A DNA stretch of 64,000 nt from Bradyrhizobium liaoningense. GTDB lineage: Bacteria > Pseudomonadota > Alphaproteobacteria > Rhizobiales > Xanthobacteraceae. Made by a program: the position numbers and the translations under genes. The stretch lies in contig NZ_JAFCJM010000013.1 of the NCBI RefSeq assembly GCF_018130955.1, positions 110,131 to 174,130 on the forward strand, written 5' to 3'. The notes beneath the pieces are model-generated. The model was given only the letters and a program-made list of their open reading frames with translations. It did no database searches and had not been told where the DNA came from. How positions within the stretch are numbered: the first letter of the stretch is position 1; every line of letters starts with the position of its first letter. Positions 46,767 through 56,997 of the stretch are shown here, in pieces.

Positions 46767-47843
46767 CTACTTACCCGGGATCTTGTCGTCGATGCCCTTG
46801 ACGTAGAAGTTCATGCCGAGGATCTGGCCCGGGTCGAGAGTCTTGCCACCCTTGCATTCCACTTCCTTGCCGTCCTGCGCGACCATCGGGCATTTGAACG
46901 GATGCAGCGTGCCGGCGGTGATGGCAGCCTGCGTCTCCTCGGCGGCCTTCTTCACATCGTCGGGCATGTTGGTGTAGGGCGCCATCGCGAACATGTGGCT
47001 GTCGAGCCCGCCCCAGCTGTCCTCGGACTTCCAGGTGCCGGCGAGCTCGGCCTTGACGCGCTCGATGTAGTAGGGGCCCCAGGTGTCCAGGATCGAGGTG
47101 AGCTGCGCCGTCGGGCCGAACTTGATCATCTCGGAGTCCTGGCCGAAAGCGAGCTTGCCGCGCTCGCTCGCGATCTGCATCGCCGCCGGTGAATCGGTGT
47201 GCTGCATGATGATGTCGGCACCCTGGTCGAGCAGCGCCTTGGCGGCGTCGGCTTCCTTGCCGGGGTCGAACCAGGTGTTCACCCAGATGATCTTGACCTT
47301 GATGTTCGGGTTGACGGCCTGCGCGCCGAGCATGGTCGCGTTGATGCCGGAGACGACCTCGGGGATCGGGAACGAACCGATATAGCCGAGCACACCGCTC
47401 TTCGACATTTTTGCCGCGATCTGGCCCTGGATGTAGCGGCCCTGGTACCACTTGGCCGAATAGGTCGACATGTTCGGCGCGCGCTTGTAGCCGGTGGCGT
47501 GCTCGAAATGGACGTTGGGATATTTCTTGGCGACCTTCAGCGTGGGATCCATGTAGCCGAAGGACGTCGTGAAGATCAGCTTGTTGCCGGCGCGGACGAG
47601 CTGCTCGATCGCGCGTTCGGAGTCGGGACCTTCGGGGACGTTCTCGAGATAGGTGGTTTCGATCTTGTCGCCGAGCTCCTTCACCAGCGCCAGGCGGCCC
47701 TGCTCATGCTGGTAGGTCCAGCCGAGGTCGCCGATCGGGCCGAGATAGATGAAACCGACCTTCAGCTTGTCGGCAGCGGAGGCCGCACCGACGCTCCCGG
47801 CGAGCAGGAGCCCGGCAACAGCCGCAAGAATTGTTTTCCTCAT
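46767..47843 (-). CDS. BMP-family substrate-binding protein of importer 1 (Sec-exported)
   Basis: A 358-residue periplasmic binding protein of the PnrA/BmpA family that binds nucleosides or purines. The ATG at 47843 (TGGAG upstream) starts a Sec signal MRKTILAAVAGLLLAGSVGAASA. KVGFIYLGPIGDLGWTYQHEQG is the diagnostic ligand segment, followed by FTTSFGYMDPTLKVAKKYPN and LGYIGSFPIPEVVSGINATMLGAQAVNP. It is the last gene of the four-gene leftward operon, 77 bases from the permease. Confidence 0.92.
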   Translation of the reverse strand: MRKTILAAVAGLLLAGSVGAASAADKLKVGFIYLGPIGDLGWTYQHEQGRLALVKELGDKIETTYLENVPEGPDSERAIEQLVRAGNKLIFTTSFGYMDPTLKVAKKYPNVHFEHATGYKRAPNMSTYSAKWYQGRYIQGQIAAKMSKSGVLGYIGSFPIPEVVSGINATMLGAQAVNPNIKVKIIWVNTWFDPGKEADAAKALLDQGADIIMQHTDSPAAMQIASERGKLAFGQDSEMIKFGPTAQLTSILDTWGPYYIERVKAELAGTWKSEDSWGGLDSHMFAMAPYTNMPDDVKKAAEETQAAITAGTLHPFKCPMVAQDGKEVECKGGKTLDPGQILGMNFYVKGIDDKIPGK

Positions 47844-47920
47844 CGTCAATCTCCAGACAGTCGGGGAAAGCCACACCCCGCAGACGCACGCGCCCCATCG
47901 CGCGCATTGCGGAAAATCGA

Positions 47921-48838
47921 TCAGCGGTCGGGCACGAACACAGTACCGAGCGCGGCTGGCGCGGTCGAGCCGCCGGTGCGCGCACGGGATAGAAGGACCA
48001 GAACGATGACGGTCGCAAGATAAGGCAAAGCCGACATGAATTGCGAGGGCACGCCGATGCCCCAACCCTGCGCGTGGAGCTGGAGGATGGTCACCGCGCC
48101 GAACAGATAGGCGCCGACGACGAGGCGGCCCGGCCGCCAGGACGAGAACACGACCAGCGCCAGCGCGATCCAGCCGCGGCCCGCGGTCATGCCGGGAATG
48201 AAGAACGGCGTGTAGGCGAGCGGCAGATAGGCGCCGGCAAGCCCTGCGCAGGCGCCACCGAACATCACAGCAAACGTCCGGATACGCAGCACGGGATAGC
48301 CGAGTGCATGCGCGGAGACATGGTTGTCGCCGCAAGCGCGCAGGACCAACCCCGCCCGCGTCCGGTACAGGAACCACCAGACGCCGATGATCAGGGCCAG
48401 CGAGACGTAGACGAAGGCGTCCTCGCCGAACACGACGCGGCCGATCAAGGGAATGCCGGTGAGGACGGGAAGGTCGAGATGGGCCGCCGGCGTGATGCGC
48501 TCGCCGACAAGACCTGCGCCGATCAGGCCTGACAGCCCGACGCCGAGGATAGTCAGCGCCAGTCCCGTCGCGACCTGGTTGACAGCGAGCCCCAGTGTCA
48601 TCAGCGCGAAGATCAGCGACATCAGGATGCCTGCGACAATGCCGCAGAGTGCGCCAATGACGATCGAGCCGGTGAACCAGGCGCCGGCAAAACCGCAGGC
48701 CGCGCCCATGATCATCATGCCCTCGACGCCGAGATTGAGGACGCCCGAGCGCTCGGTCACGAGCTCGCCGGTTGCCGCAATCAAGAGCGGCGTGGAGGCG
48801 GCGAGCACCGAGAGGATGATGGCTTCAACCAGCTCCAC
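47921..48838 (-). CDS. ABC permease 2 of importer 1 (BMP/nucleoside type)
   Basis: A 305-residue inner-membrane protein from GTG at 48838, with AGGTGG upstream. It starts inside the previous gene (14-base overlap). Segments ATPLLIAATGELVTERSGVLNLGVEGMM and VNQVATGLALTILGVGLSGLIG match the NupQ/YufQ type of branched-chain/BMP permeases. The ATG at 48907 would give a longer overlap. It pairs with the 363-residue permease. Confidence 0.88.
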   Translation of the reverse strand: MELVEAIILSVLAASTPLLIAATGELVTERSGVLNLGVEGMMIMGAACGFAGAWFTGSIVIGALCGIVAGILMSLIFALMTLGLAVNQVATGLALTILGVGLSGLIGAGLVGERITPAAHLDLPVLTGIPLIGRVVFGEDAFVYVSLALIIGVWWFLYRTRAGLVLRACGDNHVSAHALGYPVLRIRTFAVMFGGACAGLAGAYLPLAYTPFFIPGMTAGRGWIALALVVFSSWRPGRLVVGAYLFGAVTILQLHAQGWGIGVPSQFMSALPYLATVIVLVLLSRARTGGSTAPAALGTVFVPDR

Positions 48839-49916
48839 GGGCCACCTGACGGTTCGGAAACACCAGCCGGAAACGGTAGAGGATGAGGGAATCGCAGGCG
48901 AGCACATAGAACAGCAAAATGCCCTGGAAGACCTTGGTCACGTCCAACGGGATCTTCATTGCGATCTGGGCCTGCTCACCGCCGATGAAGGTCAATGCGA
49001 GGAAAAGGCCTGCAATTAATATTCCAAGCGGGTTCAGCCGGCCCAGGAAGGCGACGATGATCGCGGTAAAGCCGTAGCCCGGCGAGATGCCGGGCTGCAG
49101 ATGGCCGACGGGCCCCGCGACCTCGATGATTCCTGCCAGCCCTGCAAGCGCGCCGGAGACGGCGAAGGTCAAGATGATCAATTGATTGGCATTGAAGCCG
49201 CCGAACCGCGCTGCGCGGGGCGCGGCGCCCACCACGCGGATCTCAAAACCCTTGATGGTCCGGCCGAGCAGGATGGCTGCAGCCGCGACGACCAGCAGTG
49301 CGATGATGGAGCCGAGATGCAGCCGGCCGCCTTCGATCAGGAGGGGGACGGTCGCGACTGGATCGAATTCCGCTGTCGTCGGGAAGTTGAATCCTTGCGG
49401 ATCGCGCCAGGGGCCGCGGACGAGATAGTCGAGGAACAGGTCGGCGACGTAGACCAGCATCAGGCTAGTGAGGATCTCGCTGGCGCCGAACTTCACCTTG
49501 CAGATCGCGGGGATCAGCGCGTAGAGCGCGCCGGCGGCCGCGGCGAGCACAAGCATCGCCGGCAGCACCCAGGCGCCGGCATCGGTACCTTGCGTCTTCA
49601 CCGCGATCCAGCTTCCGGCAACGGCGCCGATCAGGAACTGGCCTTCGGCACCAATATTCCAGGCGTTGGCGAGATAGCAGAGCGACAGCCCGATCGCGAT
49701 CATGACGAGCGGCGTCGCCTTCACCGCGATTTCCTGCAGCGAATAGCCGTCGGTCAGCGGCGCGATGAAATAGGCATGCAGCGCAAGAAGCGGATTCTTG
49801 CCGAGGATCGCGAACAGGATCGACATTGTCGCGATGGTGAGACCGATGGCGATCAGCGGCGAAATCAGCGCGATAGTGTTGGATCGCTCGGCGCGCTTCT
49901 CAAGCACGAGCTGCAT
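48825..49916 (-). CDS. ABC permease 1 of importer 1 (BMP/nucleoside type)
   Basis: A 363-residue membrane protein of the NupP/YufP type with about eight or more hydrophobic segments (IALISPLIAIGLTIATMSILFAI, GAEGQFLIGAVAGSWIAV, ALAGLAGIIEVAGPVGHLQPGISPGYGFTAIIVAFLGRLNP). It forms the translocation path with permease 2. The start overlaps the ATPase gene by 17 bases. Confidence 0.9.
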   Translation of the reverse strand: MQLVLEKRAERSNTIALISPLIAIGLTIATMSILFAILGKNPLLALHAYFIAPLTDGYSLQEIAVKATPLVMIAIGLSLCYLANAWNIGAEGQFLIGAVAGSWIAVKTQGTDAGAWVLPAMLVLAAAAGALYALIPAICKVKFGASEILTSLMLVYVADLFLDYLVRGPWRDPQGFNFPTTAEFDPVATVPLLIEGGRLHLGSIIALLVVAAAAILLGRTIKGFEIRVVGAAPRAARFGGFNANQLIILTFAVSGALAGLAGIIEVAGPVGHLQPGISPGYGFTAIIVAFLGRLNPLGILIAGLFLALTFIGGEQAQIAMKIPLDVTKVFQGILLFYVLACDSLILYRFRLVFPNRQVARGAG

Positions 49917-51471
49917 GGGCGGCCTCCGTCGGGTCGAGCGAGCTTCCGCCCATCAACAGGCCCAGTTTTTCGCGCGTGGCCTCGCTTGTTGCGAGCGGTC
50001 GCGACAGCCGGCCGTGAAACATCACCGCGATGCGGTCGGCAATTTCGGCAAGCTCGTCGAGATCCTGGCTGGTGACCAGCACCGCCGCGCCGCTGGCCGC
50101 GAGATCGAGCAGGGCCTGCCGGATGACGGCCGCAGCGCCAGCGTCGACGCCCCAGGTCGGCTGGCTCACGACCAGCACGGCCGGATTGCGCAGGATCTCA
50201 CGGCCCACGATGAATTTCTGTAAGTTGCCGCCGGAGAGGCTTGCGGCTTCCGGATCGCGCTTGGCCTTGCGGACGTCGAACGTCTCCGTGGCCTTGTCCA
50301 CGGTCTTCAGCGTCGCGGCGGTGTCGATAAAACCGTGCCGGACCATGCCGCTTGCAGCGTGACCGGTCAGCAGCGCGTTCTCCGACAGCTTCATGCGCGG
50401 TGCAGTGCCGTGGCCGAGCCGCTCTTCCGGCACGAAGGCCGCGCCGAGCTTGCGGCGTTGCGTGATCGACATGTGGCCGGCGGCGATGCCCTCGATCACC
50501 ACCGTGCCCGGATCCTTTGCAAGGCGCTCGCCCGAGAGCGCTGCGAAGAGTTCATCCTGGCCGTTGCCGGCGACACCGGCGATGCCGAGGATCTCGCCAC
50601 CCTTCAGTTCGAGCGAGATGTGATCCAGCCTGACCCCGTGCGCTTCGTCGGGAGCGAGCGAGAGGTCGTTGACGACAAGCCGCGGCACCGTGGTCTGCCG
50701 GCCTGCAGCAGGCCTGACCTCCTTGATTTCGCCGCCGACCATCATGCGCGCCAGGGAGGCTGCGGTCTCCTGCCTCGGATTGCAGGTCGCGACCTTCCTG
50801 CCGCCGCGCAGAATCGTGGCGGTGTCGCACAGCCGCTTCACCTCTTCGAGCTTGTGGCTGATATAGAGGATGGCGCGGCCCTCGGCCTTGAGCCGCTCCA
50901 GCACGATGAAGAGCTGATCCGCTTCCTGCGGCGTCAGCACCGCGGTCGGCTCGTCCAGGATCAGGAATTTCGGATCCTGCATCAAGGCGCGCACGATCTC
51001 GATGCGCTGGCGCTCGCCAACCGACAATTGCCAGACTTGGCGCCGAGGATCGAGAGGAAGTCCGTAGGTCCTCGACACCTGCTCCAGGCGCGCTGCCATG
51101 TCCTTGAAGGATTCCTTGCCGTCGAGACCAAGCGCGACGTTCTCGGCGACGGTGAGATTGTCGAACAGCGAGAAGTGCTGGAACACCATGCCGATGCCGC
51201 GGGCCCGGGCTTCCGAGGGCCCGGACAGGACGATCCTCTCACCTCGCCAGCGAATCTCACCGGCACTCGGCTGGATCAGGCCGTAGATCGCCTTGACCAG
51301 CGTCGACTTGCCCGCGCCGTTCTCGCCGAGGAGGGCATGGATCTGCTGCGGCCAGATGTCGATATCGATCGCCTCGTTGGCAAGAAAGTCCCCATAACGC
51401 TTGGTCAGTCCGATCGCCTGGAGCAAGGGCGTCTTGTTGGAATGCAGGCCGTTGGGCGTCGAATTGAACAT
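49900..51471 (-). CDS. duplicated ABC ATPase of importer 1 (BMP/nucleoside type)
   Basis: A 523-residue protein with two ABC modules, as in NupO/YufO and sugar importers. The first has [16 protein letters not shown], the Q-loop FQHFSLFDNL and LSVGERQRIEIVRAL with DEPTAVLTPQ. The second has VAGNGQDELFAALSG and LSGGNLQKFIVGREIL, with degenerate Walker motifs as is common for the second half. It is the first gene of the operon ATPase-permease-permease-binding protein. Confidence 0.92.
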   Translation of the reverse strand: MFNSTPNGLHSNKTPLLQAIGLTKRYGDFLANEAIDIDIWPQQIHALLGENGAGKSTLVKAIYGLIQPSAGEIRWRGERIVLSGPSEARARGIGMVFQHFSLFDNLTVAENVALGLDGKESFKDMAARLEQVSRTYGLPLDPRRQVWQLSVGERQRIEIVRALMQDPKFLILDEPTAVLTPQEADQLFIVLERLKAEGRAILYISHKLEEVKRLCDTATILRGGRKVATCNPRQETAASLARMMVGGEIKEVRPAAGRQTTVPRLVVNDLSLAPDEAHGVRLDHISLELKGGEILGIAGVAGNGQDELFAALSGERLAKDPGTVVIEGIAAGHMSITQRRKLGAAFVPEERLGHGTAPRMKLSENALLTGHAASGMVRHGFIDTAATLKTVDKATETFDVRKAKRDPEAASLSGGNLQKFIVGREILRNPAVLVVSQPTWGVDAGAAAVIRQALLDLAASGAAVLVTSQDLDELAEIADRIAVMFHGRLSRPLATSEATREKLGLLMGGSSLDPTEAAHAARA

Positions 51472-52050
51472 CCGCAGTCACGCGTGCAGGGGTGAACAGA
51501 GAGGTGCCTCAATAGTGGGCTAGTTTCAACTGCGAGGTAAGTAGTGAAAAAGCATCAGTCCTTGCTCAAGCCAGCGGCAACGCGGCTGGATTCTTGCATC
51601 ACCGTCGTCTCGAGGCCGCGACCCCAGCAACGTCAGTACTTCTACGAGCATCAGCATAGCGCAGCATCGTGGCGCCTGTTGCAAATTTGTGACGGTTAAA
51701 GCCAAATCGGAACCGGCTGTGCAGCCATGGCGTCAGGTTGAGCATCGGACGTCTCGTCCTCGTATGCTTTCGCGCGATGCAGCGATGAGACTGCTTCGAT
51801 TTCGTCTTCGGTCTTCCGAGACAGCGAAAAATCCGAACAGAAACAATCGAGGAAGTGTTGCAACGACGCGTTCGCGCTCGCGCGGCGGACACGCGCGATG
51901 TGCGATTGTCTTCGCGATATCGCGCGCAGCGTTGCCAAAACATGCAGCACGCCATGGGAAAAGTTGAGGCTTCTCACCCCAAGCGAACGGCGCAAGTGTC
52001 GCACCCAACGGGGCTTGATTTCTTCAGCTTCCACTTCGGGGGTGTTCAGG
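51472..52050. other. 579-base gene-free divergent region between importer 1 and the porin
   Basis: It is AT-richer than its neighbours, holds no frame with a ribosome site or recognisable product, and must contain promoters for the ATPase gene (leftward) and the porin (rightward). I see no clear operator. A long 5' leader for the porin is possible. Confidence 0.45.
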
Positions 52051-53157
52051 ATGTCGGTTCGTTTCAAGGCAATTGCAGCAGCGGCGCTGTCGATTGCCAT
52101 GCTGGCCACCGGTGGCCTGGCTGAGGCCGCAGATCTTCCGGTCAAGGCCGCCAAGAAAGCGGCGGACCTTCCGTTCTTCCTGGTCATCGACAACCGCGTG
52201 TCGTTCTCCTGGATGCCGAAAGGCACCGACCCCGGCATGTGGAGCGTCCGTCCGGACGGCAGCATCAACGGCACCACCGCCAAGCAGGTCTATTCGTTCA
52301 CGCATTTCGACCTCTGGGCCTACGGCACCAACTTCTTCACGATCTCGATGTTCAAGTCGGGCCACAACGACCCGGCCTCGCCCTGCGTCGCGCCCGGCGT
52401 GACCATCACCGGCGCTGCCGCTGATTGCGCCGGAGCGACCGAGATCTACGGCCTGTTCCGCTCGACCTTCGGCTGGAACGAGCTCTTCAATACCAAGGCC
52501 TTCACCATGGGGCCGCTGCACAACATCTCGTTCGAAGTCGGCATGGATGCCAACACAGAGAACAACTTCCTTGCGCCGGCCAAGCGTGACGTCGTTGCCG
52601 GTCTGCAGTTCGCATTCGACCTTCCCTACAAGGGCTATTTCAACGTCGCGCCCTTGATGTACTGGGAGTTCTCCAACCACAACGCATTCACGCAGTGCGG
52701 CCTGTTCGGCCCCGGCATTCCCGGCACGTCCTGTAACTCGGACGGCAATGTCAGCTACCGACCGACCTGGGCGGTCGAAATCAACTACTACATGGACCTC
52801 GGCTTCCTGCCCGAGAACTTCCAGTTCTTCTCGATCAGCGGCCGCGCCGGCTGGTATGGACCGAAGGGCGACTCCAACGGCCTTCCAGCACTCTCGGGCC
52901 TGGGCCGGTTCTCGACCGCGTCCAAGACCGAGCTCAACAGCGAGCCGATCCGCCTGACCTTCGACGCGTCGAAGGCGGCCTGGGGTGCAAAATACTCGCA
53001 CTTCGTCGATCTCTGGGTCGCCTATCGCTATTGGCAGAACAAGTTCGGCCTCGACCACAACGCCATGCCCGGCGTCTGCACGGTCGCCGCGACTGGACAG
53101 AGCACCAACAGTTGCGCCGAGTCCACGGTCTATGGCGGTGTCACGGTGAAGTTCTGA
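52051..53157 (+). CDS. outer membrane channel, possibly Tsx/nucleoside type
   Basis: A 368-residue secreted protein. The ATG at 52051 begins a signal peptide ending GGLAEA-AD, and the mature part ends GGVTVKF with a terminal Phe, as barrels do. Aromatic/aliphatic alternation (YSFTHFDLWAYGTNFFTISMF, NISFEVGMDANTENNFLAPAKRDVVAGLQFAFDLPYKGYFNVAP) fits a 12-strand Tsx-like channel. Location between two BMP-type nucleoside importers is the main argument for a purine-nucleoside porin. It could be a general outer membrane protein instead. Confidence 0.6.
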   Translation: MSVRFKAIAAAALSIAMLATGGLAEAADLPVKAAKKAADLPFFLVIDNRVSFSWMPKGTDPGMWSVRPDGSINGTTAKQVYSFTHFDLWAYGTNFFTISMFKSGHNDPASPCVAPGVTITGAAADCAGATEIYGLFRSTFGWNELFNTKAFTMGPLHNISFEVGMDANTENNFLAPAKRDVVAGLQFAFDLPYKGYFNVAPLMYWEFSNHNAFTQCGLFGPGIPGTSCNSDGNVSYRPTWAVEINYYMDLGFLPENFQFFSISGRAGWYGPKGDSNGLPALSGLGRFSTASKTELNSEPIRLTFDASKAAWGAKYSHFVDLWVAYRYWQNKFGLDHNAMPGVCTVAATGQSTNSCAESTVYGGVTVKF

Positions 53158-53230
53158 TCGGCTGAAAGTCTCCAAGGCAGAGGTAGCGCTGCGCGAGGTT
53201 CGCGCGGCGCTATTTCCGTTTTCGAGGTGC

Positions 53231-53322
53231 CGTAGGGTGGGCAAAGGCGCGAAGCGCAGTGCCCACCAATCTTCCTAGTGGCGACAGAAGTGGTGGGCAC
53301 GCTTCGCTTTGCCCACCCTACG
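53231..53322. repeat. inverted repeat between convergent genes
   Basis: CGTAGGGTGGGCAAAGG then AGTGCCCACCA, and 15 bases later TGGTGGGCACG then CTTTGCCCACCCTACG. The two arms pair over about 30 bases. I recall this GTAGGGTGGGCAAAG element as widespread in rhizobia. It lies between the porin and the deaminase genes, which converge. Confidence 0.85.
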
Positions 53323-53342
53323 ATGGCGGTGCTCTGGATCCG

Positions 53343-53828
53343 CTACTTCGTCCACACGCCGTCGTGCAGTGCCTCGGCTTCATCTTCCAGCAAGGGACCG
53401 ACGACCTCGGTCGGACGCTGGCCGCTGGCAAAGACGTCGCGGCAGGGCAGGTCGAGCGTGGGATTTTCCGGATGGTCGCCGGTGACACCGCGCAGGCGGT
53501 GCTCGCTGAGGCCGTAGACGACACGGCCGATACCGGCCCAGTAGATGGCGCCGGCACACATCGCGCAAGGCTCGGCGGAGGAATAAAGGGTCGCTCCTGC
53601 GAGCACCTCGCGGCTCAGCGTCCGGCAGGCCTGCGTCGCCGCCAGGCGCTCGGCATGCGCGGTGCCGTCATGGTCCGGCATGTAGCCGTTCTCGGTCTCG
53701 ATCAGCACATGGCCCTCAGTATCGACCAGTAAGCAGCCGAAGGGATGGTTGCCATGGGTGAGGGAGCGCCGGGCCACCGCGAAGGCCAGGCGCAGAAAGT
53801 GTTCGTCGCGGTCGGGTCGGTCCGCCAT
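53343..53828 (-). CDS. nucleoside/guanine deaminase, CDA fold
   Basis: A 161-residue zinc deaminase from the ATG at 53828 (GGAGAAACG upstream). The zinc site is HAERLA and PCAMCAGAIYWAGI, the order seen in GuaD and TadA-like proteins; GNHPFGCLLVDTEG is the typical first strand. Guanine to xanthine is the likely reaction, feeding the xanthine dehydrogenase; cytosine or adenosine-type substrates are alternatives. It is the last gene of the importer 2 operon, 13 bases after the ATPase gene. Confidence 0.85.
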   Translation of the reverse strand: MADRPDRDEHFLRLAFAVARRSLTHGNHPFGCLLVDTEGHVLIETENGYMPDHDGTAHAERLAATQACRTLSREVLAGATLYSSAEPCAMCAGAIYWAGIGRVVYGLSEHRLRGVTGDHPENPTLDLPCRDVFASGQRPTEVVGPLLEDEAEALHDGVWTK

Positions 53829-53841
53829 CGTTTCTCCGCGG

Positions 53842-55374
53842 TCAGTGTCCCGCCATGTGACGGCCGACCACAGTGAGGTCGGCCTCGCTGGTGCGAGCCT
53901 CGTAGACGAACTCGCCATGGAACATGACCACAAGGCGGTCGGAGAGTTCAAGCAGTTCATCGAGGTCCTCGCTGACGAGCAGCACCGCCGCGCCGCGGTT
54001 GCGGGCGGCCATGATCTCGGCGTGGATTTGCGCCACCGCCGCGAAGTCGAGGCCGAAGCAGGGGTTCGCCGCGATCAGCACCTCGACGTTGCCGCCGAGC
54101 TCGCGCGCCAGCACCGCGCGCTGCACATTGCCGCCCGACAGTGCCGAGATCGGGGTATCCGGCGTTCGCGTCTTGATCTTGTACTGGCCGATCTTCTTCT
54201 TCGCGTCGTCGCGGAAGGCGCCGCGGTTGAGCCACCAGCCACCACTGGCGAAAGGAGCACGGTCGAACTCGCGGAGAGCGATGTTGTCGGCGACGCTCAT
54301 GCCGCCGACGCAGGCGTTCTTGAGCGGTTCTTCCGGCAGAAGCGACATTTTGTGCCGGCGCATCTCCTCGCGGGTCGCGTGATAGGCATCGCCTGCGACG
54401 CGGATCTCGCCGCTCTCGGCTTCACGCTGACCGGCCAGGACTTCGACGAGCTGGCGCTGGCCGTTGCCGGACACGCCGGCGATGCCGACAATCTCCCCGG
54501 CGCGAACGGTGAGCGAGACGTCGTGCACGGCTACGGCACCAGCGTCGTCGAGCGCGCGGACCTTTTCCAGCTCCAGGCGCGCCTTGCCGGTCTCGCCGGT
54601 GCGCGCCGGCTGCACCGTCAACTCCTCGGCGCCGATCATGGTGCGCGCCATCGCGTCCGGCGTGAGCTCGGCGACCTTGCCCTTGCCGGCGAGCTTGCCG
54701 CGCCGCAGGATCGTCACCTCGTCGGCAAAGGCCATCACCTCGCGGAACTTGTGCGTGATCATCAAAATGGTCAGCTCGCCCTTCACGACCATGTCGCGGA
54801 GCATGCCGAGCACCTCGTCGGCCTCGGCCGGCGTCAGCACCGAGGTCGGCTCGTCCAGGATCAGGAAGCGGCGCTTCAGATAGAGCTGCTTGAGGATCTC
54901 GCATTTCTGCCGCTCGCCGGCGGAGATGTCGGACACCTTTGCATTCAGCGGCACCTTGAAGGGCATTTTGGAGAGAAAAGTCTCGAGCTCCGTCTTCTCC
55001 TTGCTCCAGTCCACGACCGCCGGAACGTCGTCGCGCGCGAGCACCAGGTTCTCCGCGACCGTCATTGCCGGCACCAGCGTAAAATGCTGGTAGACCATGC
55101 CGAGACCGAGCGCGTGCGCGTCCTTCGGGTTGTTGATCGCCTGTTGGCGGCCGCCGACCAGCACGTCGCCCTCGGTCGGGTGGTAGTAGCCCATGATGCA
55201 TTTGACGAGTGTCGACTTGCCGGCGCCGTTCTCGCCGAGAAGGGCGTGGAAGGAGCCCGGGCGGACCTTCAGCTCGACATTGTCCAGCGCCAGGAAATCG
55301 CCGAACCGCATGGTCATGGCGATCGCGTCGACGCCGAAGGCGCCGCTCGGCGGCGGTGTCTCGCCGATGATCAC
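53842..55374 (-). CDS. duplicated ABC ATPase of importer 2
   Basis: A 510-residue protein with two ABC modules. GTG at 55374 overlaps the stop of the cysteine hydrolase gene (GTGA), so they are coupled. The first module has [18 protein letters not shown]-loop [10 protein letters not shown] and [15 protein letters not shown] with [13 protein letters not shown]. The second has [15 protein letters not shown] and [16 protein letters not shown]. It has the same build as the importer 1 ATPase; the two are related but clearly not recent copies. Confidence 0.9.
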   Translation of the reverse strand: MIIGETPPPSGAFGVDAIAMTMRFGDFLALDNVELKVRPGSFHALLGENGAGKSTLVKCIMGYYHPTEGDVLVGGRQQAINNPKDAHALGLGMVYQHFTLVPAMTVAENLVLARDDVPAVVDWSKEKTELETFLSKMPFKVPLNAKVSDISAGERQKCEILKQLYLKRRFLILDEPTSVLTPAEADEVLGMLRDMVVKGELTILMITHKFREVMAFADEVTILRRGKLAGKGKVAELTPDAMARTMIGAEELTVQPARTGETGKARLELEKVRALDDAGAVAVHDVSLTVRAGEIVGIAGVSGNGQRQLVEVLAGQREAESGEIRVAGDAYHATREEMRRHKMSLLPEEPLKNACVGGMSVADNIALREFDRAPFASGGWWLNRGAFRDDAKKKIGQYKIKTRTPDTPISALSGGNVQRAVLARELGGNVEVLIAANPCFGLDFAAVAQIHAEIMAARNRGAAVLLVSEDLDELLELSDRLVVMFHGEFVYEARTSEADLTVVGRHMAGH

Positions 55375-56054
55375 GAAATCGCTCCGATGAAGGCGTCCGA
55401 CGTCGAGACTGCGCCGAACACGCCGCCCTGCATCTTGATCATCTTCAGCGCGTGGTCGTGATTGCTCTTGTCGGTCGCCCCGCAACAGTCGCGCAGCAGC
55501 ACGCATTCAAAACCGCGGTCGTTGGCTTCGCGCATCGTGGTATGGACGCAGACGTCGGTGGTGATGCCCGTGAGCACGATGTTGTCTATGCCGCGCACCC
55601 GAAGGATCAACTCGAGATCGGTGGCGCAGAACGAGCCCTTGCCGGGCTTGTCGATGATGGGTTCGCCCGGCAGCGGCGCCAGCTCGGGGATGATGTCCCA
55701 GCCGGGCTCGCCGCGCACCAGGATGCGGCCGCACGGGCCGGGATCGCCGATCCCGGCGCCGATCTGCCGCGAACGCCAGCGCTTGTTGGCGGGAAGGTCC
55801 GAGAGATCGGGGCGGTGGCCTTCGCGGGTATGGATGATGTGAAAACCCTGCTTGCGCATGGCAGCGAGCAGCTTCTTGATCGGCTCGATCGGAGCGCGCG
55901 TGAGCGAGAGGTCGTAGCCCATCTTGTCGACGTAGCCGCCGACGCCGCAGAAATCGGTCTGCATGTCGATGATGATCAGTGCCGTGTTCTCGGGGCGAAG
56001 ATCGCCGTTGTAGGGCCAGGCGTAGGGCTCGGACTTGATGTGTCGCTCGGGCAT
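55371..56054 (-). CDS. BiuH-like cysteine hydrolase (isochorismatase fold)
   Basis: A 227-residue amidohydrolase. The triad is Asp ([10 protein letters not shown]), Lys ([13 protein letters not shown]) and Cys ([19 protein letters not shown]). [18 protein letters not shown] and [27 protein letters not shown] closely resemble, from memory, the biuret hydrolase BiuH of Rhizobium. RutB-like ureidoacrylate hydrolases are a less close alternative. The gene sits between a permease and the ATPase gene, so its substrate probably comes in through this importer. Cleavage would release ammonia from a ureido compound. Confidence 0.8.
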   Translation of the reverse strand: MPERHIKSEPYAWPYNGDLRPENTALIIIDMQTDFCGVGGYVDKMGYDLSLTRAPIEPIKKLLAAMRKQGFHIIHTREGHRPDLSDLPANKRWRSRQIGAGIGDPGPCGRILVRGEPGWDIIPELAPLPGEPIIDKPGKGSFCATDLELILRVRGIDNIVLTGITTDVCVHTTMREANDRGFECVLLRDCCGATDKSNHDHALKMIKMQGGVFGAVSTSDAFIGAIS

Positions 56055-56069
56055 GGCTTCGTCCCTGTC

Positions 56070-56996
56070 TCAGCGGGTGATCGACAATTCGGCTGGCGCG
56101 CCCGTCAGCGTGCGCTTCGGCGAGCAGGTGATGATCATGATCGCCAGCGTCAAAATGTAGGGCGCGGCGTTGAAGAGGTGATAGCCGGAGGTGACGCCGA
56201 CCGATTGCAGCGCGGGTCCGAGGGCTGCGGCGCCGCCGAAGGCGAGCGAGGCCCACAGGCACAGCATCGGATCCCAGCGCGCGAAGATGACGAGCGCGAC
56301 GGCGGTGATGCCCTGGCCCGAGGATAGGCCTTCGTTCCAGCTTCCCGGATAAAACAGCGACAGGAACGAGCCACCGATGCCGGCAAGAAAGCCGCCGACC
56401 ATGGTGGCGCGCAGGCGGATCAGCAGCACGGAATGGCCCATGGCGCGTGCTGCGTCCGAGCTTTCGCCGGCGGTGCGGATCAGGAGGCCCCATCTTGTGG
56501 TGCGGAAGGCCCAATAGAGGATCGGCGCGAGCGCGACGCCGATCAGGAACATGACATTGATGCGCAGCGCCGCGCGCACCTGCGGGATGTCGCTCCACCA
56601 GCCGAAATCGATGGCCGGCAGGCGCGGTGCAGTCGGCTCGATCAAGGGTTTGCCGAGGTAGAAGGCGAGCCCGGTGCCGAACAGCATCAGGGCGATGCCG
56701 ACCGCAATGTCGTTGACGCGCGGCAGTGAGCAGATGCCGGCATGCAGCGCGCCGAGGAGCGCGCCGGTCACCCCGGCCGCGAGTACGCCGAGCCAGGGCG
56801 AGCCCGAGAGATAGGAGATGCCATAGGCGCTCATCGCGCCCATCACCAGTGTGCCTTCGAGGCCGAGATTGATGCGGCCGGAACGTTCGGTGATGCATTC
56901 GCCGAGACTGACGAACAGGAACGGCGTGGAGACGCGGATGGCGCCGCCGAGCACGGCGAGCGGGACGGTCCAGAGTCCGATCGATCCGTCTGCCAT
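56070..56996 (-). CDS. ABC permease 2 of importer 2 (BMP type)
   Basis: A 308-residue membrane protein with ERSGRINLGLEGTLVMGAMSAYGISYLSGSPWLGVLAAG and NDIAVGIALMLFGTGLAFYLGKPLIEP, matching the NupQ/YufQ type. It begins one base after the previous permease ends and stops 15 bases before the hydrolase gene starts. Confidence 0.9.
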   Translation of the reverse strand: MADGSIGLWTVPLAVLGGAIRVSTPFLFVSLGECITERSGRINLGLEGTLVMGAMSAYGISYLSGSPWLGVLAAGVTGALLGALHAGICSLPRVNDIAVGIALMLFGTGLAFYLGKPLIEPTAPRLPAIDFGWWSDIPQVRAALRINVMFLIGVALAPILYWAFRTTRWGLLIRTAGESSDAARAMGHSVLLIRLRATMVGGFLAGIGGSFLSLFYPGSWNEGLSSGQGITAVALVIFARWDPMLCLWASLAFGGAAALGPALQSVGVTSGYHLFNAAPYILTLAIMIITCSPKRTLTGAPAELSITR

Positions 56997-56997
56997 C

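Noticed and set aside
47844..48377. N-terminal extension of the importer 1 binding protein
   Set aside because: The extra 178 codons overlap the permease and lack a signal peptide; the ATG at 47843 has both ribosome site and signal.
53749..55461. 570-codon frame antisense to the importer 2 ATPase
   Set aside because: The ATPase frame has all Walker and signature motifs; the antisense has none.
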